A stretch of DNA of 48,273 nt, taken from contig JBPRGH010000040.1 of assembly GCA_051418055.1 (NCBI GenBank), forward strand, positions 1 through 48,273, written 5' to 3'. Below, in pieces: positions 41,589 through 48,273 of this stretch. Each line of letters opens with the position of its first letter. Position 1 is the first letter of the stretch. The notes below the pieces were generated by a model that was not told where the DNA came from, did not search any database, and was given only the letters and a program-made list of their open reading frames with translations. Both the position numbers and the translations under genes were made by a program. This DNA comes from JBPRGH01 sp051418055 (GTDB lineage: Bacteria > Bacteroidota > Bacteroidia > Cytophagales > Cyclobacteriaceae).

Positions 41589-41619
41589 AGCCGCTTTAAT
41601 TATTTGAAGCGGCTTTTTT
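41589..41619 (+). terminator. Intrinsic terminator after the coiled-coil lipoprotein gene
   Basis: An 8-bp perfect stem AGCCGCTT / AAGCGGCT with a 10-nt loop and a six-base T-run. Confidence 0.9.
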
Positions 41620-41708
41620 ATTATTTTTATTTTGCCACCGTGAAAGGGAATCTTTTATTTTTTCATAACCTTCTCTCTTTATTTTTATTATTAAGTAAAG
41701 GGAAAATT

Positions 41709-41909
41709 ATGAGACAAAAAAAAGATCAAAATATACCTCCAAAACCAGATGAAGTGCCTATTCCACCTCAGGAGCCTCCTACAAAACCGCAGAAGGAGCC
41801 GGATCCACGGACATGGCCAAGAAGAGAGCCTGAGATAGAGCCTGAAGGACCTCCAAGAAGAGAGGAGCCGCGGCCGCAGGAAGTGCCGCCGCCACCCCGG
41901 AAGAATTAA
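41709..41909 (+). CDS. Small proline-rich protein, function unknown
   Basis: A 66-residue protein, very rich in Pro, Glu, Lys and Arg (PPKPDEVPIPPQEPP, EPEIEPEGPPRREEP, ending VPPPPRKN). An in-frame ATG at 41604 lies inside the preceding terminator, so I start at 41709, where the low-complexity composition begins. No signal peptide or membrane segment is present. It is predicted disordered. Its coding status is moderately certain: the reading frame is open and the composition is protein-like. Confidence 0.6.
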   Translation: MRQKKDQNIPPKPDEVPIPPQEPPTKPQKEPDPRTWPRREPEIEPEGPPRREEPRPQEVPPPPRKN

Positions 41910-41931
41910 TATTTGCCTGGAAAGGAAAAGC

Positions 41932-42096
41932 TTACATTTTCCTGTCTGCTATTGAATCTTGTTCAGGAGTATGTTCAATATTTTCAAGATGCTCTTCCTC
42001 TTCAAGAGGTTCGCCTTCTTTAGGGGAAGGTTCACATGAAGTAAAAGCAATTGCACCTATAAAAATGAATAGTGGAATATATTTTTTAAAATTCAT
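41932..42096 (-). CDS. 54-residue acidic lipoprotein
   Basis: A small gene below common length cut-offs. MNFKKYIPLFIFIGAIAFTS is followed by Cys21, a textbook lipoprotein signal (lipobox FTSC). The mature 34 residues are strongly acidic (EPSPKEGEPLEEEEHLENIE) and end DSIADRKM. It lies 39 nt downstream of the next minus-strand gene and may be cotranscribed with it. It has a plausible start and a complete signal sequence, which makes chance unlikely. Function is unknown; a very short acidic lipoprotein could decorate the outer membrane. Confidence 0.7.
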   Translation of the reverse strand: MNFKKYIPLFIFIGAIAFTSCEPSPKEGEPLEEEEHLENIEHTPEQDSIADRKM

Positions 42097-42135
42097 ATTT
42101 ATTATTTTTTGATTTATCTGGGGTAAAAAATTTAG

Positions 42136-42684
42136 TCATTTTTTTTTCATCGCATCATATACAATTCCTGTAGCAAAAGCATAAACTGCATGATGTAATG
42201 CATCTATAGCTATTTCTTTGGCTGGCCATTCGGTAATTGGAGGGGCAGCATTTTTTGCGGGAAGCATAACTGCGGCAGTTCCCCAGATTCCACCAAAATG
42301 GATCATTGAAGCGGTAAGCCCCTGCACGCCCATAAGGTCGAGTGTACTTCGTGCCACTCCCCAGCCTGTGCCATAACCGAAATGCATCAGCTGGCTGAAT
42401 TTTTCTTTATTAGCCTCTACTGTTTCCTTTACTTTTTTTGGTGACTTATTTTGATCTGAAGCCTGTTTCTTCTTCTCCAGCTCTGCTTTTCCTTTAGGTT
42501 CCACTCCCAACACATCGCCTCCTACTTTTACAGGTGCATCACTCATGCTTCGCTTTGTGATCTGCATCTCTATCATTTGTGAAATAGTAATGGCGACAGT
42601 GCCTGCAAAACCTGCTATTAATCCTTTTCCTAATGAATTTGCCACTTTAGCCAGTGACGAGAAAAATGCTGAATTACCTCTCAT
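42136..42684 (-). CDS. Predicted membrane protein, YagU/DUF1440-like
   Basis: A 182-residue protein. Hydrophobic or amphipathic segments occur at about 19-40 (GKGLIAGFAGTVAITISQMI), 95-120, 125-142 (GGIWGTAAVMLP) and 158-178. A charged linker rich in Lys/Glu (about 62-92) is predicted disordered. The glycine-rich first segment and the HFGYGTGWGVAR stretch recall DUF1440/YagU-type inner-membrane proteins; this is a tentative resemblance. Its upstream region (42685-42863) carries no other gene. Confidence 0.65.
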   Translation of the reverse strand: MRGNSAFFSSLAKVANSLGKGLIAGFAGTVAITISQMIEMQITKRSMSDAPVKVGGDVLGVEPKGKAELEKKKQASDQNKSPKKVKETVEANKEKFSQLMHFGYGTGWGVARSTLDLMGVQGLTASMIHFGGIWGTAAVMLPAKNAAPPITEWPAKEIAIDALHHAVYAFATGIVYDAMKKK

Positions 42685-42863
42685 AAGCTAGACATTTTAT
42701 ATCTGTTTAATAACAACCGGAAAGGTATAGTCACGGTTATAAGTTTTTTAAAGCTGCAGGAGGACGTTTATCCGGTGTAGTTTCACTTAGTAGAAAATGA
42801 TAATTGATCTGAAATATATTATACCGTTATTGATGTTCTAGAAATAAATAAACGGCTCCGATA

Positions 42864-43331
42864 ATGAAAAAAGTAATGTGTTTAAGTGTGTGTATGTTGG
42901 TAATTTCTATGGCGGCATTTTCTCAGGAGACTGTCCAGCTAGAAACATGTGAAAATGTGAAGGAAGGAACCTATAGGTTGAAGCATGGTTTGTTTAATTT
43001 ATTTGGAAAGACCTATGTGGTAAAGCGTGAAAATGATAAGCAGGTAGAGGTGGATGACTATGGAGATAAATATATATTCAATGTGGAGTGGATAAATGAC
43101 TGTACATATAAGCTTAAGCTCCAGGACATCCTTGATGACTCCAGCCGGATTGCATTTTCGGATAAACCAATTTTAGTTGAAATCATTGAGGTGACCAGTG
43201 ATGGGTATAAAAATAAGGTAACAATGGATATTGAAGGGTCGACAGTCGTCAGGACGAATATGATGATCAGAGCAAACCCTCAGCAGTATATTCATTTAAA
43301 TGAACTGCTTAATCCGGATAATGAGGAATAA
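42864..43331 (+). CDS. Small exported protein with conserved Cys motifs, function unknown
   Basis: A 155-residue protein with a Sec signal (about 1-20, MAAFSQ). The mature part reads LETCENVKEGTYRLKHG, KTYVVKRENDKQVEVDDYGD, FNVEWINDCTYKLKLQ. The spacing Cys-x(n)-Gly-x-[FY]-x-[LI] then W-x-[ND]-[DE]-C-x-[YF]-x-L recalls small secreted Bacteroidota proteins that are sometimes mislabelled as topoisomerase IV fragments. The two cysteines (27 and 80) probably form a disulfide. No catalytic motif is visible. Confidence 0.75.
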   Translation: MKKVMCLSVCMLVISMAAFSQETVQLETCENVKEGTYRLKHGLFNLFGKTYVVKRENDKQVEVDDYGDKYIFNVEWINDCTYKLKLQDILDDSSRIAFSDKPILVEIIEVTSDGYKNKVTMDIEGSTVVRTNMMIRANPQQYIHLNELLNPDNEE

Positions 43332-43351
43332 GTGATCTAATTATAAATAAG

Positions 43352-43385
43352 AAATACTTTGTCTTCAATAGGCGAAGTATTTTTT
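43352..43385 (+). terminator. Intrinsic terminator between convergent genes
   Basis: An 8-bp stem AAATACTT / AAGTATTT with a 15-nt loop and a T-run that reaches the stop codon of the convergent DUF1761 gene. Confidence 0.7.
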
Positions 43386-43791
43386 ATCTCCAGGCTCCCA
43401 GGATCAGACCGATAATTACGAAACTTACTACAAAATATCCTGCATTAATTAACATATATCTCATGGTCCTTCTTTCAAAAAGGCCATTTACAAAGATTGC
43501 CATTGCTACCCATCCGAATCCGGCTAAAAATCCTGCAGTAGCTCCCCATGTGGCAGTAGTGGCGCTATCATTCAGAAAGAGGGCCAGATTTACCGACATT
43601 ATAAAAGAGAAGATAAATGTGAGACCGAATATTTTTCCCTGATTGGCCTTCTTAAGTTCTTCTTCAGTAAATTTATTTTCCAGCATCCATACCTTACCAA
43701 AAAGGATAGGAGAATACCATAATCCGCCAATTACAAAGCTTGCGGCAGTGGCTGCCACTATGGCAAACCAATTTAATGTAGATAAATCCAT
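43384..43791 (-). CDS. DUF1761 membrane protein
   Basis: A 135-residue integral membrane protein with four predicted helices (about 7-26, 50-72, 80-103 and 112-132). Features typical of DUF1761 are the opening WFAIVAATAASFVIGGLWYS plus P, and GKVWMLENKFTEEEL. The family is uncharacterised. It is convergent with the preceding secreted-protein gene; the terminator between them overlaps its last codon. Confidence 0.85.
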   Translation of the reverse strand: MDLSTLNWFAIVAATAASFVIGGLWYSPILFGKVWMLENKFTEEELKKANQGKIFGLTFIFSFIMSVNLALFLNDSATTATWGATAGFLAGFGWVAMAIFVNGLFERRTMRYMLINAGYFVVSFVIIGLILGAWR

Positions 43792-43895
43792 CTTTACTTA
43801 TTATTGTTTACATCGGAAGGTAATTATTTTTATTACTTTAATCAATAGAAGAATCTTATTTTCTATCTGATGCTTAATTAGTTAAATTTATTCTT

Positions 43896-44678
43896 ATGAT
43901 AAAGCTTCTTTTAAACACCCTTACACTTTTAATCACTTTGGGAATTAATTATTATGCTGCATCTGGTAAGTTAGGCAGTGAGGCAGTAGGTGATATAAGC
44001 AAAAAATATGAGACACTTTTTGCGCCTGCCGATTATGCTTTTGCTATTTGGGGTTTTATCTATCTGCTGTTGATGTTATTTGTAGGATATCAATGGTATG
44101 CTTATTTTGTAAAAAAGGAAAAGCACCTTATAAAGCAGATTGGCTTATGGTTTATCATAGCTAATTTCTGTAACAGCCTCTGGCTTCTTGCATGGCTGCT
44201 GGAGAATTTTGCAATTTCAGTTATTTTAATGCTTTTCTTGCTTTATAGCCTCATAAGGATTGTCCGAAGGTTAAATATGGAAAATTGGGATGCACCATTA
44301 AGAGTAATTGCATTTGTATGGTGGCCTATTACTTTTTACCTGGGTTGGATCATTGTTGCTTTAGTGGCTAATATATCTGTATTTTTAACAGCATTTGGCT
44401 GGGATGGTGTAGGTTTATCAGAGGAGACGTGGACAATTATAATGATAGCAATTGCCACAGCAGTTTATTTATTACTTATTAAAACAAGAAATATGAGGGA
44501 AGCATCTTTGGTTGGCATTTGGGCATTTATTGCTATTGCGGTAAAGCAGTGGGAGGTTAATACTTCAATTGTTTGGACAGCCATTATTGCTTCAGTTGTA
44601 CTTTTTGTAGCCTCCGGATGGCACGGTTATAAAAATAGGGAGACTTCTCCTTTTAGAAAGCTGAAGGGGGAGACGTAA
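43896..44678 (+). CDS. TspO/MBR-like membrane protein
   Basis: A 260-residue membrane protein with about 8 hydrophobic helices. The FAPADYAFAIWGFIYLLLML motif (residues about 42-61) is the hallmark of the TspO/MBR-like (tryptophan-rich sensory) families, and the second part has WWPITFYLGWIIVALVANIS. It is longer than classic TspO (about 160 residues, five helices), so it belongs to the larger related group rather than to TspO proper. TspO binds porphyrins; ligand and role here are unknown. No pigment or heme gene is adjacent. Confidence 0.8.
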   Translation: MIKLLLNTLTLLITLGINYYAASGKLGSEAVGDISKKYETLFAPADYAFAIWGFIYLLLMLFVGYQWYAYFVKKEKHLIKQIGLWFIIANFCNSLWLLAWLLENFAISVILMLFLLYSLIRIVRRLNMENWDAPLRVIAFVWWPITFYLGWIIVALVANISVFLTAFGWDGVGLSEETWTIIMIAIATAVYLLLIKTRNMREASLVGIWAFIAIAVKQWEVNTSIVWTAIIASVVLFVASGWHGYKNRETSPFRKLKGET

Positions 44679-44700
44679 ACCTAAAGCTCTGAGGAATGAA

Positions 44701-44718
44701 TATATATATATATATATA
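44701..44718. repeat. (TA)9 dinucleotide repeat
   Basis: Nine consecutive TA units, 23 nt after the TspO-like stop codon. Such tracts can change length by slippage; it is not within a recognised promoter. Confidence 0.9.
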
Positions 44719-44728
44719 ACTTCTTTTT

Positions 44729-44836
44729 TTTACCGCCAAGACGCAGGGGCGCAAAGGAATCGCTAAGGGTTAATAGTAAATGAATCAATTCTAAATATCT
44801 CTGCGAAACTCTGCACCTTCCTGTCTCTGCGGTAAA
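44729..44836. repeat. Dispersed inverted-repeat element (accgccaagacgc type)
   Basis: The left arm TTTACCGCCAAGACGCAGG (from 44729) pairs imperfectly with CTGTCTCTGCGGTAAA (44821-44836). Inner parts GGCGCAAAGGAATCGC and CTCTGCGAAACTCTGCACC are also roughly complementary. The wording resembles intergenic elements found in many copies in Bacteroidota genomes. It encodes nothing and looks like a MITE- or REP-type remnant. Confidence 0.6.
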
Positions 44837-45005
44837 GATTATATATTGCCAGAAATAATATGCTGCTGTATTCTTTATAGTTTCAAATTAAACCATCACA
44901 TGATATTCTTTATTAAATGGTATGTATTTTTACAAGTTTAGAAGGTTTAATAAGCTGTAAGAAAAATTTATTTCAAATTTTCATTTTGTTAAAAAATATT
45001 CAACA

Positions 45006-47597
45006 ATGGGTAACAGGTTAAGATTTATATTATTCATAGGATGCCTTTTTATTACAGTTGGTTCTTTTTCTCAAACTTCCGATAACAAAGGAAATGTATA
45101 TGTCGATGACAACGGCATTATGCGCTGGGAAAAATCTAATGAAGAAGTAAAGGGTTTTGGTGTAAATTATTCCGTTCCTTTTGCCCATGCTTTTCGCTCG
45201 GCAAAGAGAATGGGTATTGATCCCAAGGAGGAGATTGATAATGATGTTTATCATTTTACCCGGCTCGGATTTGACCTCTACCGCCTGCATGTTTGGGATA
45301 CGGAAATAAGTGATACCCTGGGTAATCTCATAGAAAACGAGCAGCTTGATGCTTTCGATTACCTGCTTCATAAGCTGAAGGAAAATAATATCAACTATGT
45401 AATAACCCCGATTGCATTCTGGGGTAGCGGCTGGCCGGAGCCTGATCCTGAAACACCGGGTTTTTCACACAGGTATGGAAAAGGCGGCTGTTTAACCGAT
45501 CCTGCCTGTATAGAAGCACAGCAAAATTATCTTAAGCAGTTTTTAAACCATGTAAACCCATATACAGGAGTTGCCTATAAAAATGATCCTGATGTTATTG
45601 CCATTGAGGTAAGCAATGAGCCACACCATAGAGGGGAAGCTGAAGATGTAACAGCTTTTGTAAAGAAGATGGTGGATGCCATTCGTGCCACGGGAACAGA
45701 AAAGCCAATATTTTATAATATCAGCCATGCCGTACATTTTGCAGAGGCATATTTTGAGGCAGGAATTGACGGCGGTACTTTTCAGTGGTATCCGACAGGC
45801 TTGGGATATCAGCGTGAGCTGCCGGGTAACCTGCTGCCTAATGTTAACGCCTACAATATTCCTTTTGAAGAAACCATTAAAAAATTTGATGGTGCGAAGC
45901 TGGTTTATGAGTTTGATGCGGCGGATGTTGGTCGCTCCTATATTTATCCGGCAATGGCAAGAAGCTTCCGCTCTGCAGGTATTCAAATAGCTACTCATTT
46001 TGCGTATGACCCTACTTATCTGGCTTATGCTAATACGGAGTACAATACGCATTACATGAACCTGGTATATACGCCGCAGAAAGCATTGAGCTTGATGATA
46101 ACTTCTAAAGTTTTCCATGAAATCCCGATGTATAAAGAATTTGTGCCGTATCCTGGCAATACAACCTTTGGTAATTTTCGGGTAGATTATAAAGATGATC
46201 TTGCTCTTTATAATACGGAAAGCACTTTTCTATATACAAATCATACGGAAATAAATCCTGAGAATTTAAAGAAGCTTGAGAAGATTGCGGGATATGGCAA
46301 TTCACCTGTTGTTGCGTATGAAGGTACAGGAGCTTATTTTCTGGATAAAATCGATAAGGGAGTATGGCGTCTTGAGGTAATGCCGGATGCTGCATGGGTG
46401 GATAATCCTTTCGGACGAAACAGCCCGAAGAAAACCGTGGGTGTAATTAAATGGAATAAGCATGTTATGAAGATTATGCTGCCGGATTTAGGTGCGGGTT
46501 TTTCTCTGGAGGCTATAAATGAAGGCAATAACTATTCAACATCTATTTCCGGTGATTCCTTTTCCATCCGTCCTGGAACATATATTTTAAGTAAGAAAGG
46601 CACACGAAAGAAATGGTCACCGGAGGATGATTTTGGTCCGAATAAACTTAAGGCTTTTTATGCACCTGAAACTACTGTCAGGGAGCCATGGTTTAAGCAT
46701 GAGGCTTTCCAGGAAATTACGGAAAACGAGCCGTATACTGTTAATGCAGATTTTATAGCGCCTGAAGATCCTGAGAAGATACAGATTATAGGTTATGCAG
46801 GTGGTGAAAGGATTACATTGGATATGGAGCATGCGGGAGACTATAGCTACTCGGCTACAATACCTGCTGATAAATTGAGCAAGGGCTATCTCAACTACTA
46901 TATTATAGTTAAGATGGGGGAGGAAGATTACCGCACCTATCCCGCCGGTCTTGAGGGACGTCCTTTTGACTGGGATTTTTTTGAAAGAGAAACGTATAGG
47001 GTGAGAGTGGTGCCGGAAACTTATCCCATACATCTTTTTGATGCCAGGCGCGATTCTGAAGAGCTTGTTAGACAATGGAGAGACGGACTGCGATTAGTCC
47101 CTACTGAAAATAGTGGAGAGGCTGAGTATCAGGTAAATATTGATAAATTATTTGTTCCTGATAATGAAAATCTAAATGCGCTTCCGGTTTATGACTATAC
47201 GTTTAAGCATTTCATTCTTGATGAAATACAAGGGAGGAAAGCTGATCTGGCTAAGAAAGAGGAGCTTGTTTTCAGGGGCAGGGCATTATCGGAAAATACC
47301 GGACAGGTACAGGTGGCTTTTGTGCTTGATGATGGATCGGCCTTTGGAGGTTTCATAGAGCTAGGTGAGGAGATAGAAGAGCATAGGTTATCTTTGAATA
47401 ATCTTAAACCGGTCGCTACTGTTACCCTGCCGCGCCCGTATCCGACCTTTTTACCTTATTACCTTGAGCATGCTATAAATGAAGAATTTGATATTAACAG
47501 AGTCGAGAGCCTTCAGATCTCCATAGGACCAGGCATTCCTGAGATACTGCTTGAAGAGAAGCACGGAGTGGGGGTCGTGAGTATCAGGTTGGAGTGA
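45006..47597 (+). CDS. Exported GH5-type glycoside hydrolase with large C-terminal region
   Basis: An 863-residue secreted enzyme. Residues 1-22 form a Sec signal (SFSQ). The TIM barrel covers about 45-420, with a retaining pair: acid/base Glu205 in AIEVSNEP and nucleophile Glu302 in LVYEFDAAD. RLHVWDTE near 93-100 and FAYDPTYLAYANTEYNTHYM around 345 are substrate-side loops. Roughly 420-863 is beta-rich, with no identified binding module, and ends in VVSIRLE; no clear T9SS domain. The fold is GH5-like but substrate is unknown. It stands alone, without SusC/D partners, 319 nt before the galT end. Confidence 0.82.
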   Translation: MGNRLRFILFIGCLFITVGSFSQTSDNKGNVYVDDNGIMRWEKSNEEVKGFGVNYSVPFAHAFRSAKRMGIDPKEEIDNDVYHFTRLGFDLYRLHVWDTEISDTLGNLIENEQLDAFDYLLHKLKENNINYVITPIAFWGSGWPEPDPETPGFSHRYGKGGCLTDPACIEAQQNYLKQFLNHVNPYTGVAYKNDPDVIAIEVSNEPHHRGEAEDVTAFVKKMVDAIRATGTEKPIFYNISHAVHFAEAYFEAGIDGGTFQWYPTGLGYQRELPGNLLPNVNAYNIPFEETIKKFDGAKLVYEFDAADVGRSYIYPAMARSFRSAGIQIATHFAYDPTYLAYANTEYNTHYMNLVYTPQKALSLMITSKVFHEIPMYKEFVPYPGNTTFGNFRVDYKDDLALYNTESTFLYTNHTEINPENLKKLEKIAGYGNSPVVAYEGTGAYFLDKIDKGVWRLEVMPDAAWVDNPFGRNSPKKTVGVIKWNKHVMKIMLPDLGAGFSLEAINEGNNYSTSISGDSFSIRPGTYILSKKGTRKKWSPEDDFGPNKLKAFYAPETTVREPWFKHEAFQEITENEPYTVNADFIAPEDPEKIQIIGYAGGERITLDMEHAGDYSYSATIPADKLSKGYLNYYIIVKMGEEDYRTYPAGLEGRPFDWDFFERETYRVRVVPETYPIHLFDARRDSEELVRQWRDGLRLVPTENSGEAEYQVNIDKLFVPDNENLNALPVYDYTFKHFILDEIQGRKADLAKKEELVFRGRALSENTGQVQVAFVLDDGSAFGGFIELGEEIEEHRLSLNNLKPVATVTLPRPYPTFLPYYLEHAINEEFDINRVESLQISIGPGIPEILLEEKHGVGVVSIRLE

Positions 47598-47916
47598 TTT
47601 TAAAGTAGTTATATTTAACAATACTCCGCGTTAGTATATCCTGATCTCGATAGCTGGCTATTGGGACATCTTAACCAAATGTTTTCTGTTACGTCATCCT
47701 GAACTTGTTTCAGGATCTGGTACCACTGACTGATGATAAGTCAAGATAGTGAATAGAGCCACAAAAAGAAGATACCAGAAGCTGAGGGTCAAAGCGCCTC
47801 CAATTGAAGGTTTAGGGGAAGACTAAAGTTCTTGCATCTAACATTACTCCGCGAAACAAGAAGCTGAAATAAATTCAGCTTGGCAGGAGAGGTGGGTAAA
47901 AATCGATTCAGGATGG
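47598..47916. repeat. Intergenic region with dispersed palindromic repeat
   Basis: A 319-base spacer. At 47696-47716 lies ATCCTGAA / TTCAGGAT with a 5-nt loop inside GTCATCCTGAACTTGTTTCA plus GGATC, a phrase common between genes in many Bacteroidota. Further degenerate pieces follow to about 47880. No gene or clear terminator was seen. Confidence 0.6.
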
Positions 47917-48273
47917 CTACACTTTTTTACTATAATGCTCCTTAGGAAGGTTTCTCAAAATTTCTGCACTTTTCTCCGGGGTTATATCACGTTGTGGGTT
48001 TGCCAGCATCTCATAGCCTACCATAAATTTTTTAACAGTAGCAGAACGTAGGAGTGGAGGATAAAAGATCATGTGCATCTGCCATTCAGGGTGCTCTTTG
48101 CCATCCGTAGGTGACTGATGAATACCTGCAGAGTAGGGGAAGGAGATCTTAAAGATATTATCATACATGATGGTGATCTGCCGGTAGGCATCTGCAAAAG
48201 CTTTTTGCTCTTCAGCAGAGAATAAACCTATATTCATAATATGCCTTTTAGGCAGTATCATGGTTTCATATGG
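47917..48273 (-). CDS. galT: Galactose-1-phosphate uridylyltransferase, C-terminal part (cut by window edge)
   Basis: The last 118 codons of galT; the start is beyond the right edge. GalT exchanges UMP between UDP-glucose and galactose-1-phosphate in the Leloir pathway. The visible part carries PYETMILPKRH, then SAGIHQSPTDGKEHPEWQMH (with the family His), FYPPLLRSATVKKFMVGYEM, and AEPQRD-like LANPQRDITPEK. These match the GalT C-terminus closely. The active-site HPH motif is outside the window. Neighbouring GH5 could release sugars for it, but the genes are convergent and separately controlled. Confidence 0.95.
   Translation of the reverse strand, partial: PYETMILPKRHIMNIGLFSAEEQKAFADAYRQITIMYDNIFKISFPYSAGIHQSPTDGKEHPEWQMHMIFYPPLLRSATVKKFMVGYEMLANPQRDITPEKSAEILRNLPKEHYSKKV

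Larger units (their letters stand above)
44679..45005. other. Intergenic region without genes
   Basis: A 327-base spacer containing a (TA)9 microsatellite and an inverted-repeat element (both listed separately). The final part (44880-45005) is AT-rich leader of the GH5 gene; TCATTTTG near 44984 is one mismatch from a -7 box. No open reading frame is supported. Confidence 0.6.

Noticed and set aside
41604..41708. N-terminal extension of the proline-rich protein
   Set aside because: The upstream ATG lies within the terminator stem of the previous gene; composition changes abruptly at the ATG at 41709.
41960..42030. Low-complexity CTC/TTC-rich tract as a noncoding repeat
   Set aside because: It is explained by the Glu-rich tail of the 54-residue lipoprotein on the minus strand.
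1..48273. Search for a defence island, phage remnant, integrase or toxin-antitoxin operon
   Set aside because: No integrase, transposase, restriction, Cas or recognisable toxin motif was found; the HTH at 32576 pairs with a DUF2975-like protein rather than a toxin.

Overview
The window is chromosomal DNA from a member of the Bacteroidota, most likely the Cytophagales (lineage placement is inference from gene content, not a phylogeny). The signs are: AT-rich DNA with dense housekeeping genes; bacillithiol genes (bshC, ytxJ); Bacteroidota-restricted families (DUF4295 beside L33, DUF3127, a DUF6452/DUF6048-like pair); an E1 alpha-beta fusion; many SPII lipoproteins; few Shine-Dalgarno sites; and upstream boxes that fit the Bacteroidota promoter pattern TTG/TTTG - 18 to 20 nt - TAnnTTTG.

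Layout. 1-2.4 kb: rimP-nusA-infB operon (minus strand, infB cut by the window edge), whose short leader carries a terminator-like hairpin just before rimP. 2.4-4.2 kb: a secreted M28 metallopeptidase/glutaminyl-cyclase-like lipoprotein and a second lipoprotein. 4.3-16 kb: a lipoate-linked metabolic stretch with gcvP, lipA and a fused 2-oxo acid dehydrogenase E1, interleaved with a secreted M28 peptidase, an OsmC protein, the bacilliredoxin-like ytxJ and an unusual 820-residue exported repeat protein. 16-25 kb: M16 peptidase, ispF, mnmD, a DUF3127 OB-fold protein with an SSB-like tail, a Gre-factor-like protein, a DsbA-family protein, a PAS histidine kinase, 5-formyl-THF cyclo-ligase, bshC and rimO. 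25-30 kb: the DUF6452/DUF6048-like pair, a Tat-exported Dabb protein between two REP-like palindromes, ftsY, and the rpmB-rpmG-DUF4295 cluster. 30-40 kb: aminopeptidase P, rocD, a DUF2975/HTH regulatory pair, an unknown membrane protein with a strong Shine-Dalgarno, hemB, a DUF1801 protein, the clpS-recR-aspC-rfaE1 run and a sodium:solute symporter. 40-48 kb: an alkyltransferase-like protein, several small lipoproteins and membrane proteins (one of 54 residues), a TspO-like protein, a large GH5-type glycosidase, and the 3' end of galT.

No phage, plasmid, integrase, transposase, CRISPR, rRNA or tRNA was recognised. The mobile-like content is limited to short dispersed repeats between genes (17.8, 26.3, 27.0, 44.7 and 47.7 kb). 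The best leads for something undescribed are the 820-residue repeat protein, the rimP leader attenuator, the orphan membrane protein at 32.9 kb and the DUF6452/DUF6048-like pair. Most of the window is ordinary core genome.
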